A stretch of 64,000 nucleotides of DNA. Source: Kitasatospora sp. NBC_00458. GTDB lineage: Bacteria > Actinomycetota > Actinomycetes > Streptomycetales > Streptomycetaceae. Position 1 is the stretch's first letter; each line of letters starts with the position of its first letter. Made by a program: the position numbers and the translations under genes. This document shows positions 18,020 through 27,927 of the stretch, in pieces. The notes below the pieces were generated by a model, which saw nothing but the letters and a program-made list of their open reading frames with translations, was not told where the DNA came from and made no database searches. Location: NCBI RefSeq assembly GCF_036013975.1, contig NZ_CP107904.1, positions 6,039,001 to 6,103,000 on the forward strand. The letters are read 5' to 3'.

Positions 18020-18064
18020 CGTGAGGGCCGGCCGGGAGCGTACTGCTCCCGGCCGGCCCTCACG
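18020..18064. terminator. Bidirectional terminator between DUF4173 and MFS genes
   Basis: A perfect 20-bp stem, starting CGTGAGGGCCGGCCGGGAGC, closes a 5-base loop (GTACT). It sits between two convergent stop codons (17931 and 18177). Confidence 0.85.
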
Positions 18065-18130
18065 TCCGGCGGCCGTTCGGTGCATGGTGCCCGAAGTGCG
18101 CCGTGCACGGTGCCAGGTGTTCAGCGAGCC

Positions 18131-18186
18131 GTGCCCAGTGGGTGGTGCCCGGTGGGTGGTGCTCAGTGGGTGGTGCTCAGTGCATC
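18131..18186. repeat. Four tandem 14-bp repeats running into the MFS stop codon
   Basis: Units are GTGCCCAGTGGGTG, GTGCCCGGTGGGTG, GTGCTCAGTGGGTG and GTGCTCAGTGCATC. The last contains the MFS stop (TCA at 18177..18179) and the codon for its final His. Looser GTGC-containing copies continue leftwards to about 18081. Confidence 0.8.
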
Positions 18187-19724
18187 GCGACGCCGGCGGC
18201 CTCGGACGGCAGGTCGGATGCCTTGGCCTTGACGACGAAGACCGCGACCAGCAGCGCGAGGAACGCCAGCGCGGCGCCCGCGATGAAGCCGTGCGAGATG
18301 CCCTGCGCGAGCACCTCGTTGGCCGCCCCGGTGCCCTGCGGGAACTCCTGCTTCTCCAGCAGCCAGGCCTTCTGGTCCGGCGTGGCCGTGGCCATGAAGC
18401 CGGGCAGCTGGACCTTGGCCTCGGCGGTCGCGTAGTGCGCGAACACCGTGGTCAGGATCGACAGGCCGAGCGAACCGCCGATCTGCTGCATCGAGTTGAG
18501 CAGACCGGAGGCGGCGCCGGTGTCATCCCCGGAGACACCCGCGACGGCGAGCAGCATCACCGGGACGAACACCAGGCCCATGCCGAAGCCGAAGATCACC
18601 GTGGGGCCGAGCACGCCGTCCAGGTAGCCGCTGTCCGCGTCCATGAAGGTCAGCCAGCTGAGCCCGATGGTGACCAGCAGCGAACCGCCGGCCATGAACG
18701 GCTTCGGACCGTACTTGACCTGCAGGCTGGAGGCGAGCTGGGCGGCCACGATGATGGACGCGCTGATCGGCAGGAAGGCGAAGCCGGACTTCAGCGGGCT
18801 GTAGTCGAGCGGACCCTGCACGAAGAGCGTGATGTAGAAGAAGATGCCGAACATGGCCGCGGCCAGGCAGAGCATCATCACCAGTCCGCCGGTGCGGTTC
18901 CGGTCGGCGAACAGCTTCAGCGGGGTGATCGGCTGAGCGGTCCGGGTCTCGATGACCAGGAACGCGGCTATCAGCACCACGCCGGCCGCGAAGGAGCCGA
19001 GCGTCAGCGGGTCGGTCCAGCCGTCCGAGGCGGCGCGGATGAAGCCGTAGACCAGGCCGACGAGGCCGAGCGTCGAGGTGAGCGCGCCGGGGAGGTCGAA
19101 ACGGCCCTCGTGGCGCTCGGACTCGGCGATGTGGCGCGGCGCGGCGACGGCGATCAGGACGGCGATCGGCACGTTGACGAAGAAGACCCAGCGCCAGTCC
19201 AGGTACTCGGTGAGCACGCCGCCGGCCAGCAGGCCGATCGCGGCGCCGGACCCGGCCACCGCGGAGAAGACCCCGAATGCCTTGTTGCGTTCGGGGCCTT
19301 CGTCGAAGTTGGTGGCGATCAGTGCGAACGCCGTCGGTGAACAGATCGCGCCGCCGATGCCCTGGAGTGCGCGGGCGGCGAGCAGCATGCCGCCGTCCTG
19401 CGCGAACCCGCCGAGCAGCGAGGCGAACCCGAACAGGAGCGTGCCGGCTATGAAGACCCGGCGCCGGCCGAGGATGTCGCCCGCGCGACCGCCGAGCAGC
19501 AGCAGGCCGCCGAAGGTCAGCGTGTAGGCGTTGATCACCCACGACAGGTTGGTGGTGGAGAAGTTCAGCGCGTCCCTGATCTGCGGCAGGGCGATGTTCA
19601 CGATGGTGGCGTCGAGCACCACCATCAGCTGCGTGGCCGCGATGACGGTCAGGGTGAGGTTCTTGTTGCGCCCCTGTCGGCCCTGCGCTGGAGAGTTCTT
19701 GCTGAGTGTGTCGGAGATAGCCAA
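18177..19724 (-). CDS. DHA2-family multidrug efflux MFS transporter
   Basis: This 515-residue protein is predicted to have 14 membrane helices, the DHA2 (EmrB/QacA) layout. Asp38 in MVVLDATIVNIALP (helix 1), motif A (GGRAGDILGRRRVF) and motif C (SGAAIGLLAGGVLTEYLDWRWVFFVN, split by family) are present. It would export toxic or antibiotic compounds by proton antiport. The TTG start at 19724 has GCAGGGGG 9 bases upstream. It is divergent from a TetR gene, with three evenly spaced operator-like sites between them, the standard arrangement for inducible efflux. The C-terminal codon lies inside a tandem repeat. Confidence 0.92.
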   Translation of the reverse strand: MAISDTLSKNSPAQGRQGRNKNLTLTVIAATQLMVVLDATIVNIALPQIRDALNFSTTNLSWVINAYTLTFGGLLLLGGRAGDILGRRRVFIAGTLLFGFASLLGGFAQDGGMLLAARALQGIGGAICSPTAFALIATNFDEGPERNKAFGVFSAVAGSGAAIGLLAGGVLTEYLDWRWVFFVNVPIAVLIAVAAPRHIAESERHEGRFDLPGALTSTLGLVGLVYGFIRAASDGWTDPLTLGSFAAGVVLIAAFLVIETRTAQPITPLKLFADRNRTGGLVMMLCLAAAMFGIFFYITLFVQGPLDYSPLKSGFAFLPISASIIVAAQLASSLQVKYGPKPFMAGGSLLVTIGLSWLTFMDADSGYLDGVLGPTVIFGFGMGLVFVPVMLLAVAGVSGDDTGAASGLLNSMQQIGGSLGLSILTTVFAHYATAEAKVQLPGFMATATPDQKAWLLEKQEFPQGTGAANEVLAQGISHGFIAGAALAFLALLVAVFVVKAKASDLPSEAAGVAMH

Positions 19725-19808
19725 GTTGATGCCCCCTGCTGGCTATTGCTTCGTATACTTCGGACCCGGGGTCCGGCACGGTCCGACGGCGTCCCGCGGA
19801 CTATGAAG

Positions 19809-19868
19809 GAACGGAATCGTTCACTACTGTGGACGATATCGTGGTCGAGATTATGAACGCAAGCGTTC
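19809..19868. promoter_or_regulatory. Three operator-like palindromes for the TetR regulator
   Basis: GAACG-GAAT-CGTTC (19809..19822) and GAACGC-AA-GCGTTC (19855..19868) share one 14-base pattern, GAACG-N4-CGTTC. A degenerate copy, ACGATATCGT (19833..19842), lies between them. Centre spacings are 22 and 24 bp, about two helical turns each, so dimers would sit on one face of the DNA. Confidence 0.7.
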
Positions 19869-19884
19869 CTTAGGGCTGGTGACG

Positions 19885-20589
19885 ATGGATCAGTTGGTGC
19901 GGCGCCAGGCGACGGACCGGTCGGTGGGCCGGGTGGTCGACCGGCCGGCCGAGCGGGTGGTCGAGACCGCCTCGGGGCCCTGTCCCGTGCGGGTCGCGGC
20001 AGAGGTCCTGCGCCGACCGGTGCGACGGCGGGGGAAGGAACTGGAGGTCGCGATCTTCGAAGCGACGCTCGACCAGCTCACCTCCGGCGGATTCGCACGG
20101 CTGACGATGGAGGGGGTCGCCGGTGCCGCCCGGACCGGGAAGGCCGCGCTGTACCGGCGGTGGGCGTCCAAGGTCGAACTGGTCATCGACGCCCTGGACT
20201 CCACTCTGCCACGCCCCTCCGACACGCCGGACCTCGGGTCCGCCCGCGACGAACTGCTCCACCTCATCGAGAGTTTCGCCGCCGTCGTCCACTCGCGCTC
20301 CGGCGGGGCGATGCACGCGCTGATGGCCGAGCTCGACCAGGAACAGGCCGAACTGTTCAAGGACTTCATGGCCCAGCGGGTGATCGAACCGACCAAGCGG
20401 GTCATCCTGGACATCCTCCGGCGGGGCGCCGAGCGCGGCGACGTGCGGCCCGGTGCCGTCACCCCGATGGTCGCCGACCTGGCGCCGGCGATGCTGCTGT
20501 ACCGGGTCAAGATCTGCGGCGGGCAGGTGGGGCCGGAGTTCGCGACCGAGCTGGTGGACGAGGTCCTGGTCCCGCTGATGCGGAGCTGA
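19885..20589 (+). CDS. TetR-family repressor of the efflux pump
   Basis: This 234-residue protein has a TetR HTH at about 54-100 (IFEATLDQLTSGGFARLTMEGVAGAARTGKAALYRRWASK) written here in overlapping parts: FARLTMEGVAGAARTGKAAL is the helix-turn-helix core. A C-terminal ligand domain follows (HLIESFAAVV, FKDFMAQRVIEPTKRVI). The N-terminal 50 residues are unusually long and Arg-rich for the family. ATG at 19885 was taken; GTG at 19879 is an alternative. It lies divergent from the DHA2 pump and probably represses both genes through the palindromes at 19809..19868 until a drug binds. Confidence 0.88.
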   Translation: MDQLVRRQATDRSVGRVVDRPAERVVETASGPCPVRVAAEVLRRPVRRRGKELEVAIFEATLDQLTSGGFARLTMEGVAGAARTGKAALYRRWASKVELVIDALDSTLPRPSDTPDLGSARDELLHLIESFAAVVHSRSGGAMHALMAELDQEQAELFKDFMAQRVIEPTKRVILDILRRGAERGDVRPGAVTPMVADLAPAMLLYRVKICGGQVGPEFATELVDEVLVPLMRS

Positions 20590-20744
20590 GGGCGGGGCGC
20601 CGGGAGGGCCCGTCGGGGTGGTGGTGGGCGGGTGGCGCGGGGCGGGTGGTCGGTCGGGTCGGCCGGGCCGGTCGTCGGGCCGTCGTTCCGGGCCTCCCGG
20701 CGGGTGGAATACGCTGGAGTCCGCCCAGCTGAACGGACTCCACC

Positions 20745-21455
20745 ATGCCCATCGTCCCGCCGACGCACTCCGTCGAGCGCTCGCTCCGGCGGGCCGGCGC
20801 CAAGGTCGTGGTCGGCCTCGACGAGGTCGGGCGCGGCGCCTGGGCCGGGCCGGTGACCGTCGGTGCGGCCGTCACCGGACTGCGCAAGCCGCCGGAGGGC
20901 CTGACCGACTCCAAGCTGCTCACCGAACTCCGCCGCGAGGCGCTCGCCCCCGTCCTCGCCGACTGGGTCACCGCGTACGCGCTCGGTCACGCCTCGGCGC
21001 TGGAGTGTGACGAGTTGGGGATGACGGCCGCACTGCGGCTGGCCGCCGTGCGGGCGCTGGAGGCGCTGCCGGTGGAGCCGGACGCGGTGATCCTGGACGG
21101 CAAGCACGACTACCTCGGCGGTCCGTGGCGGGTCCGCACGGTGATCAAGGGCGACCAGTCGTGCATCTGCGTGTCGGCCGCCTCGGTGCTCGCCAAGGTG
21201 CACCGTGACGGCCTGATGGCGGAACTGGGCGAGGCGCACCCCGCGTACGGCTTCGCCGACAACGCGGGCTACCCGTCGCCGGTCCACCGGGCCGCGCTGG
21301 AGGAGCTCGGGCCGACCGAGCACCACCGCCTCTCCTGGGCGTACCTGGACGGACTGCCCGAGTGGCGCCACCTGAAGCGTGACCGGCCGCTCACCGGAGC
21401 GGGCGGACCGGGTTCGGCAGAGCCGGTCGGCGAACAGCTGTCACTCGGGTTCTGA
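20745..21455 (+). CDS. rnhB: Ribonuclease HII
   Basis: This 236-residue enzyme cleaves the RNA strand of RNA-DNA hybrids and removes misincorporated ribonucleotides. The metal-binding residues are visible: Asp26 and Glu27 in GLDEVGRGAWAGPV, the Asp in VILDGKHDYL, and the Asp in SVLAKVHRDGLM. The conserved C-terminal part AYGFADNAGYPSPVHR is present. The ATG at 20745 comes after a non-coding GC-rich gap. Its place ahead of the helicase and hrdB block is conserved in Streptomyces as far as I recall. Confidence 0.95.
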   Translation: MPIVPPTHSVERSLRRAGAKVVVGLDEVGRGAWAGPVTVGAAVTGLRKPPEGLTDSKLLTELRREALAPVLADWVTAYALGHASALECDELGMTAALRLAAVRALEALPVEPDAVILDGKHDYLGGPWRVRTVIKGDQSCICVSAASVLAKVHRDGLMAELGEAHPAYGFADNAGYPSPVHRAALEELGPTEHHRLSWAYLDGLPEWRHLKRDRPLTGAGGPGSAEPVGEQLSLGF

Positions 21456-21556
21456 CGGGCCGTCGGCACCGGTGGGTGTGCGTTCCGGGAGGTCCGCAGT
21501 GCCCAAATGGTGGGGCGCCCGTGCGCGTCCGACCGGCATTTGATAGATATCCGGGT

Positions 21557-22264
21557 ATGCCTGTCTTCCCCGAGGAGCCGGAAATCAGCGAGAGCCTCCC
21601 GGGCCCCGGCGTTCCCAGCCCCCGCGAGTCGGACGCACAAGCCCTCCGCGCGCCTGCCACCACCGGCGCGACCACCGCCGTACCGTCGGCCGCGGTCCCC
21701 GCGCCGGCCAGGGTGCCGGGCCCGCGCCCCGCGGCGCCGCGGCCGGTGCCGCCGCGTCCGGCGCCCGCGCGTGCGGACCGTCCGGGGCCGCCGCCGCGCC
21801 CGAACCAGATCCCCAAGCCCACCCCGCCGCGCCCGCCGTCGCGGCCCGCACCGGTCGAGGTCCGGCACGTCCCGGCGAACGGAGCGGAGGCCCTCGACCG
21901 GGCCGACGAGACCGTCGACCGGCTGCTGGACTCCGGCCGCGACCCCGGCGACATCCTGGTGCTGACGGTCGGCGCCGCCCACCCGTGGCAGCAGCACGAA
22001 CTCACCTTCGGCGAGGAGCGCTACTGGGCGCAGCTCGCCGAGGGCGGTGACGTGTTCTACGCCGACGCCGGTCTGACCCGCCCGGTCCGCCGCGCGGTGG
22101 TCGTGCTGGTCGTCAACGGCGGTTCGGCCGGCCACGCCGCCGCCGCGCACACCAAGGCGCTCCAGCACGCGGACACGCTGCTGGTGGTCTGCGGTGGCGC
22201 CGCTCCCGCTCCGGCCTCCCTCGCGGCCGCCGGAGCACCGACCGCCGGACGACTGCCCGCCTGA
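21557..22264 (+). CDS. Uncharacterised protein with Pro-rich N-terminus and conserved C-terminal domain
   Basis: The 235-residue protein starts MPVFPEEPEISESLPG, has a Pro/Arg-rich linker at about 35-98, and a folded C-terminal domain (about 99-225) with DPGDILVLTVGAAHPWQQHE, FGEERYWAQLAEGGDVFYAD and VVVLVVNGG. The last domain resembles segments found at the end of some superfamily I helicases, but no Walker motifs are present and I cannot assign a function. ATG at 21557 was chosen because homology-like sequence starts there; the upstream frame has no ribosome-binding site. A strong terminator follows. Confidence 0.7.
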   Translation: MPVFPEEPEISESLPGPGVPSPRESDAQALRAPATTGATTAVPSAAVPAPARVPGPRPAAPRPVPPRPAPARADRPGPPPRPNQIPKPTPPRPPSRPAPVEVRHVPANGAEALDRADETVDRLLDSGRDPGDILVLTVGAAHPWQQHELTFGEERYWAQLAEGGDVFYADAGLTRPVRRAVVVLVVNGGSAGHAAAAHTKALQHADTLLVVCGGAAPAPASLAAAGAPTAGRLPA

Positions 22265-22279
22265 GACCCCCTGGACCGA

Positions 22280-22310
22280 CGGGGCCCGGTACCGCTGGTG
22301 CCGGGCCCCG
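22280..22310. terminator. Terminator between convergent genes
   Basis: CGGGGCCCGGTACC and its near-complement (13 of 14 pairs) flank a GCT loop, followed by CTGTTTTCC. Confidence 0.8.
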
Positions 22311-22386
22311 CTGTTTTCCGGTTCCGCTGCTTTCCGGCCCCGCTGTGTCCGGGCGCGCTGTGTCCGGGCGTGCTGTTTCCGCCGGG
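22309..22386. repeat. Five tandem 15-16-bp repeats, CGCTGTnTCCGG type
   Basis: Units start at 22309 (CGCTGTTTTCCGGTTC), 22325 (CGCTGCTTTCCGGCCC), 22341 and 22356 (both CGCTGTGTCCGGGCG) and 22371 (TGCTGTTTCCGCCGGG). The first overlaps the right arm of the terminator, so the array may have arisen by copying its tail. Confidence 0.75.
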
Positions 22387-22542
22387 ACGCGTCAGCGGCG
22401 GGGCAGGACGGGGCGGGGCGGAGCCGGACCGGCGGCCGGTCGTCGGTGGCCGACGGGAGCCGAACGTTGCGAACGCCCGGGCCCCCGGGGTCCCGGCACC
22501 GTCCCGTCGGAGCGGGGGCCGGGAGCGGGGGCGCCGGTCGCG

Positions 22543-23262
22543 TCAGCGGGTGCCGGTGCGGCGTGCCGGCTCGATGGCCGTGACCCGGGCGGGTGCCCAC
22601 GGGAGCTCGGACGGGCGCGGCCGCTGGGGCCGCTCCCCGCGCTGGGGCCGCTCGGGTGCCGCCTGCCGCAGCGGCCGCTGGCCGCGCGGGCCGTCCAGGG
22701 CCGAGCGCGGCGGCAGCTCCGTCACGGTGTGGACCGGTCCTTCCGCCCACGAACCCGCGTGCGGATTGCGTCCGCTCCGTCCGTCGCCGAGGATCTGCCA
22801 GCCCGCCGGTGTCAGGGCGATGTACGAGCCGCACCGCAGCCCGTGCAGGGGGGCCGCGTCCTGGAGCGCCCACATCCAGGCGCCGTCCTGCTCCGTCCAG
22901 CCCGCCGCGCCCTCCCGGCAGCGCAGCAGCACGGCCGTCCGGGTCGGGGCGGGGAGGCGCAGGTCGTGCGGGATGACCTGGCGCAGGTGCGTGAGGATCG
23001 CGTTGCGGTGCAGCCAGCCGTCCTCGTGGTGGGGCCGCGGCGCGAACGAGGCCGAGGCGACCAGCCGGTGCTGAGCGTCCAGGACGGCGACCACGACGGT
23101 GCCGGGCTGGGGCAGGTGGCGCTGGTGCAGCTCCAGCACGAACTCCCGCGGATCGCGGAGCAGCGGGATCCCCGAGGCCGTCCAGGTCTCCAGGTCGAGC
23201 ACCCGTCTGAGCGCCGAACTCCGGGCGAGGGGATACTGACCTCGGTCGATGCCGTTGATCAC
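22543..23262 (-). CDS. Uncharacterised conserved protein
   Basis: The 239-residue protein begins (M)INGIDRGQYPLARSSALRR and contains FVLELHQRHLPQPGTVVVAV, VLDAQHRLVASASF and THLRQVIPHDLRLP, then a basic Pro/Arg tail. The VVVAVLDAQHRLVASASF strand pair resembles JAB/RadC-type segments, but the metal-binding HxH motif is missing, so this is only a resemblance. GTG at 23262 follows GGAAGGAGG closely; a longer in-frame ATG at 23409 would add 49 residues of Arg/Pro-rich, non-conserved-looking sequence. It lies downstream of the helicase gene on the same strand, separated by 389 bases. Confidence 0.7.
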   Translation of the reverse strand: MINGIDRGQYPLARSSALRRVLDLETWTASGIPLLRDPREFVLELHQRHLPQPGTVVVAVLDAQHRLVASASFAPRPHHEDGWLHRNAILTHLRQVIPHDLRLPAPTRTAVLLRCREGAAGWTEQDGAWMWALQDAAPLHGLRCGSYIALTPAGWQILGDGRSGRNPHAGSWAEGPVHTVTELPPRSALDGPRGQRPLRQAAPERPQRGERPQRPRPSELPWAPARVTAIEPARRTGTR

Positions 23263-23651
23263 GATCCTCCTTCCCGACCCACGGGCGCGCGGGTACCTGC
23301 GTACGCCGAAGACCTGGTCGAAAGGACCGGGTTCCGGGTACGGTCCAATTCTCAGGGTAGACGGGGTGGAGCGGCAACGATGAAATGATGAACGCCGCCC
23401 GAAAGCCAACGTTCTGCCGGATATATTCCACGTTCGTGCGCGCGCTACCCGACTGCCGCCGGACTGTGATCCGGGCGGGTCGGACGGCGACGCGAAGTGG
23501 CCCAGGGTGACTTCACCTCCTCTTTTCGCCGAGGGCGGCCCCGGCGTCGGCCGCCGGGTGCGCCGCCGTTCCGGTGATCTCCCTCATTACTCCATTCGAG
23601 TGATAGGGATCATATTGTCCCCGGGCTGCCCCCGGGGCGCCACGGGGGCGG
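23263..23651. other. Gap between helicase and uncharacterised gene
   Basis: AT-richer DNA at 23585-23620 contains TATGAT on the minus strand and the imperfect inverted repeat TTACTC-CATTC-GAGTGA. This is a plausible promoter/operator zone for the gene at 22543..23262. A GC hairpin at 23615-23650 (CCCGGGG/CCCCGGGG type) may end the helicase transcript. Direct copies CCAACGTTC and CCACGTTCG lie at 23406 and 23428. Confidence 0.35.
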
Positions 23652-25859
<2,208 letters not shown>

Positions 25860-26002
25860 GTAACCCCGAGGTGCCGACAACGGGCGAACGGCGACCGGTG
25901 ACGGCCGGGTGGAACGGGGTCGTATTTCATCGGATGTTCCGCTGGACGGAGGTCGAATGTCCCCCGGGGGAGTGGTGCGCGTTGACCCGAACGGGGGAGG
26001 AG

Positions 26003-26028
26003 TTATGCACAGGCGGGGTTTATCCACA
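26003..26028. promoter_or_regulatory. Two DnaA-box-like 9-mers
   Basis: TTATGCACA (26003..26011) and TTATCCACA (26020..26028) are direct copies 17 bp apart in the divergent gap between the helicase and DUF4192 genes. The second is the E. coli consensus box exactly; the first differs at one base. An A-rich tract (AGAAAGAAAAAT) follows at 26033. They suggest DnaA control of one or both genes or a titration site; two boxes are too few for a chromosomal origin. Confidence 0.55.
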
Positions 26029-26080
26029 GGGCAGAAAGAAAAATCCGGGGCACCCGGTGAATTGCGCCAGTCTTCCGCCC

Positions 26081-27823
26081 ATGAACGACGAACGCATCGC
26101 GCTCCCCTTCGGCGACGGCCCCGGCGGCCGTCCGATCACCATGCGGGGCCCGGCCGACATGGCCGAGCTGCTGCCCTACCTCCTCGGGTTCTTCCCGGAC
26201 GACAGCATCGTCGCGGTCGGCCTCCAGGCGCCGGACCTCCGCCAGGGCGGGGTGATCCGGCTGGACATCCCCGCGTCGGCCGCGGAGTGGCCGGCCGCCG
26301 CCGAGGAGACGGCCGCCCTCCTGGTGGGGCTCTCCGAGCGGCAGGGGGAGCGGCCGGTCCAGGTCCTCCTCTACCTCTGCCAGGATCCCGGCCGGGACCA
26401 CGGCCCGCCGGTGGACGAGCGGCTGCGGCCGCTCGCCGAGCGGTTGCGGCTGGCCTTCGAGGGCCGCGGGGTTCCGGTGAAGGAGTCGCTCTGCGTCTCG
26501 GGAGGCCGCTGGTGGTCCTTCCTCTGCCGGAGCGACGGGTGCCGTTGCGATCCGGCGGGCAACCCGGTCGGCAGCGGCCCCGGGCCGGGCCCGGTCGCGG
26601 TGGCCGCCACCGTCGCGGGCCTCGCCCCGCGCGGGAGCCGCAAGGAGATCGTCGCCGCGCTGGCGCCGGTCGGCCCGCCCCTGGCGGCCCTCCAGCGGCG
26701 GGCGATCGCCCGGGCCGAGGGCCGGGCGGCGGGGCGGCGACCGGTGCTCGACCGGCAGGAGACCGCCCGGCTGCTCGACCGGGCGGTGGGCGAGTTCACG
26801 GCGGGCGCCACCGAGCTCGACGAGGACCGCACGGCCCGGCTGCTGTTGGCGCTCCAGGACCGGGTGGTCCGGGACCGCGCCGCCGAGTACGCGAGGCCGG
26901 CCGAGCTCGCGCCCGCGCAGCGGCTCTGGCGGTTCCTCGCCACCCGCTGCGTGCCGCCCCACACGGGCTACGCCGCGCCGCCGCTCACCCTGCTGGCCTG
27001 GGTCTCCTGGGTCGCGGGGGACACCGCCACGGCGCGGGTGGTGCTCGCCCACACGCTCCGGCTCGCCCCGTCCTACCTGCTGGCCCAGCTCCTGTACGAG
27101 TCGCTCAACGGCGGGTTCACACCCGAGTCGTTGCTGGTGAGCGTGGAGGCGGAGCGCCGCCGCCGCACCGAGCGGGAGCAGGGGCTGGGGGCGGACCGGG
27201 CACCCGTGCCCGAGCCGGTCGACGACGGGCGGGCCGCACCCGGACGGAGCGGTGCGGGGTGTCCCGACGCCGCGCCCGCCGGTCCCGGGCCGGCGGGCGG
27301 TGAAGAGGGTGAGACCGGCCCCGGCGACGGGGGAGCGGGCGATCCGGCCCGGCCCGACGCGAGCGGAGGACCCGACCGGACGGGCGGCGCCGGCGCGGCG
27401 AAGGCCCGTCGTCGGCGCAGGCGTGCCCGCCGGGCCGGGCGGGAGGGGACGCCACCGCCCGGTGGGGTGTCGGGCCCGGTGGCCGGTGCCTCCGACGGTC
27501 CCGGGCACTCGGCCGGAGCACGGCCCGAGTCGGCGGCGGCCCCGGGGCAGCCGGGTCAGCCGGGTCAGCCCGGTTCGTCGGGGCCGGAGGATCCGTCCGG
27601 CCGAGGCGGGGGCGGGGGCGGGGGCGGCCGGTCCGGAGCGGAGCCGGTGCCGCGCACCCGGAGGCTGCCGGGGCGCAGTCCGGCGGAGCGGCCGTGCTCC
27701 GCCCGCGGTGCGCGGGTCGGCCGCCCCGCACCCTGGGCGGCACCGGCCGCCCAGGCCTCCGCCCGACGGGGCCGCTGCCGGGGCGTGCGGGGTGCGCCGG
27801 CCGGGGCCCGGAGCGCCCGGTGA
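26081..27823 (+). CDS. DUF4192 protein with long disordered tail
   Basis: The first 370 residues match DUF4192: ITMRGPADMAELLPYLLGFF, then FPDDSIVAVGL, RWWSFLC and LAWVSWVAGDTATARVVLAH. Its function is unknown. The next 210 residues are Gly/Pro/Arg-rich low complexity with GQPGQPGQPG and an eight-Gly run encoded by GGGGGC repeats near 27605. The tail is longer than usual for the family, and its last 60 residues look like translated non-coding GC-rich DNA, so a slippage at the G-run is possible. ATG at 26081 follows the DnaA-box region and lacks a clear ribosome-binding site. Confidence 0.8.
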   Translation: MNDERIALPFGDGPGGRPITMRGPADMAELLPYLLGFFPDDSIVAVGLQAPDLRQGGVIRLDIPASAAEWPAAAEETAALLVGLSERQGERPVQVLLYLCQDPGRDHGPPVDERLRPLAERLRLAFEGRGVPVKESLCVSGGRWWSFLCRSDGCRCDPAGNPVGSGPGPGPVAVAATVAGLAPRGSRKEIVAALAPVGPPLAALQRRAIARAEGRAAGRRPVLDRQETARLLDRAVGEFTAGATELDEDRTARLLLALQDRVVRDRAAEYARPAELAPAQRLWRFLATRCVPPHTGYAAPPLTLLAWVSWVAGDTATARVVLAHTLRLAPSYLLAQLLYESLNGGFTPESLLVSVEAERRRRTEREQGLGADRAPVPEPVDDGRAAPGRSGAGCPDAAPAGPGPAGGEEGETGPGDGGAGDPARPDASGGPDRTGGAGAAKARRRRRRARRAGREGTPPPGGVSGPVAGASDGPGHSAGARPESAAAPGQPGQPGQPGSSGPEDPSGRGGGGGGGGRSGAEPVPRTRRLPGRSPAERPCSARGARVGRPAPWAAPAAQASARRGRCRGVRGAPAGARSAR

Positions 27824-27853
27824 CCCCGGAGGCCCGCCCGGTCCGGCTCCGTT

Positions 27854-27888
27854 CCGGTCCGGCCGCCCGAGGGGCGGGGCCGGACCGG
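27854..27888. terminator. Terminator between convergent DUF4192 and peptidase genes
   Basis: CCGGTCCGGCC and its complement form an 11-bp stem; the loop contains a short GCCC/GGGGC stem. Confidence 0.65.
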
Positions 27889-27927
27889 GCGGGGCCGGGG
27901 CCCCGGAGATCCGCGAACGGCGGGCGG

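Noticed and set aside
19809..19868. LexA/SOS boxes
   Set aside because: GAAC and GTTC half-sites are separated by 6 bases, not the 4 of the Gram-positive SOS box, and they lie between a TetR gene and a pump.
22543..23262. RadC/JAB protease assignment for the uncharacterised protein
   Set aside because: The strand pattern is suggestive, but the HxH...D metal motif is absent.
26003..26045. Replication origin
   Set aside because: Only two DnaA boxes are seen; Streptomyces oriC has many and lies by dnaA/dnaN, which are not here.
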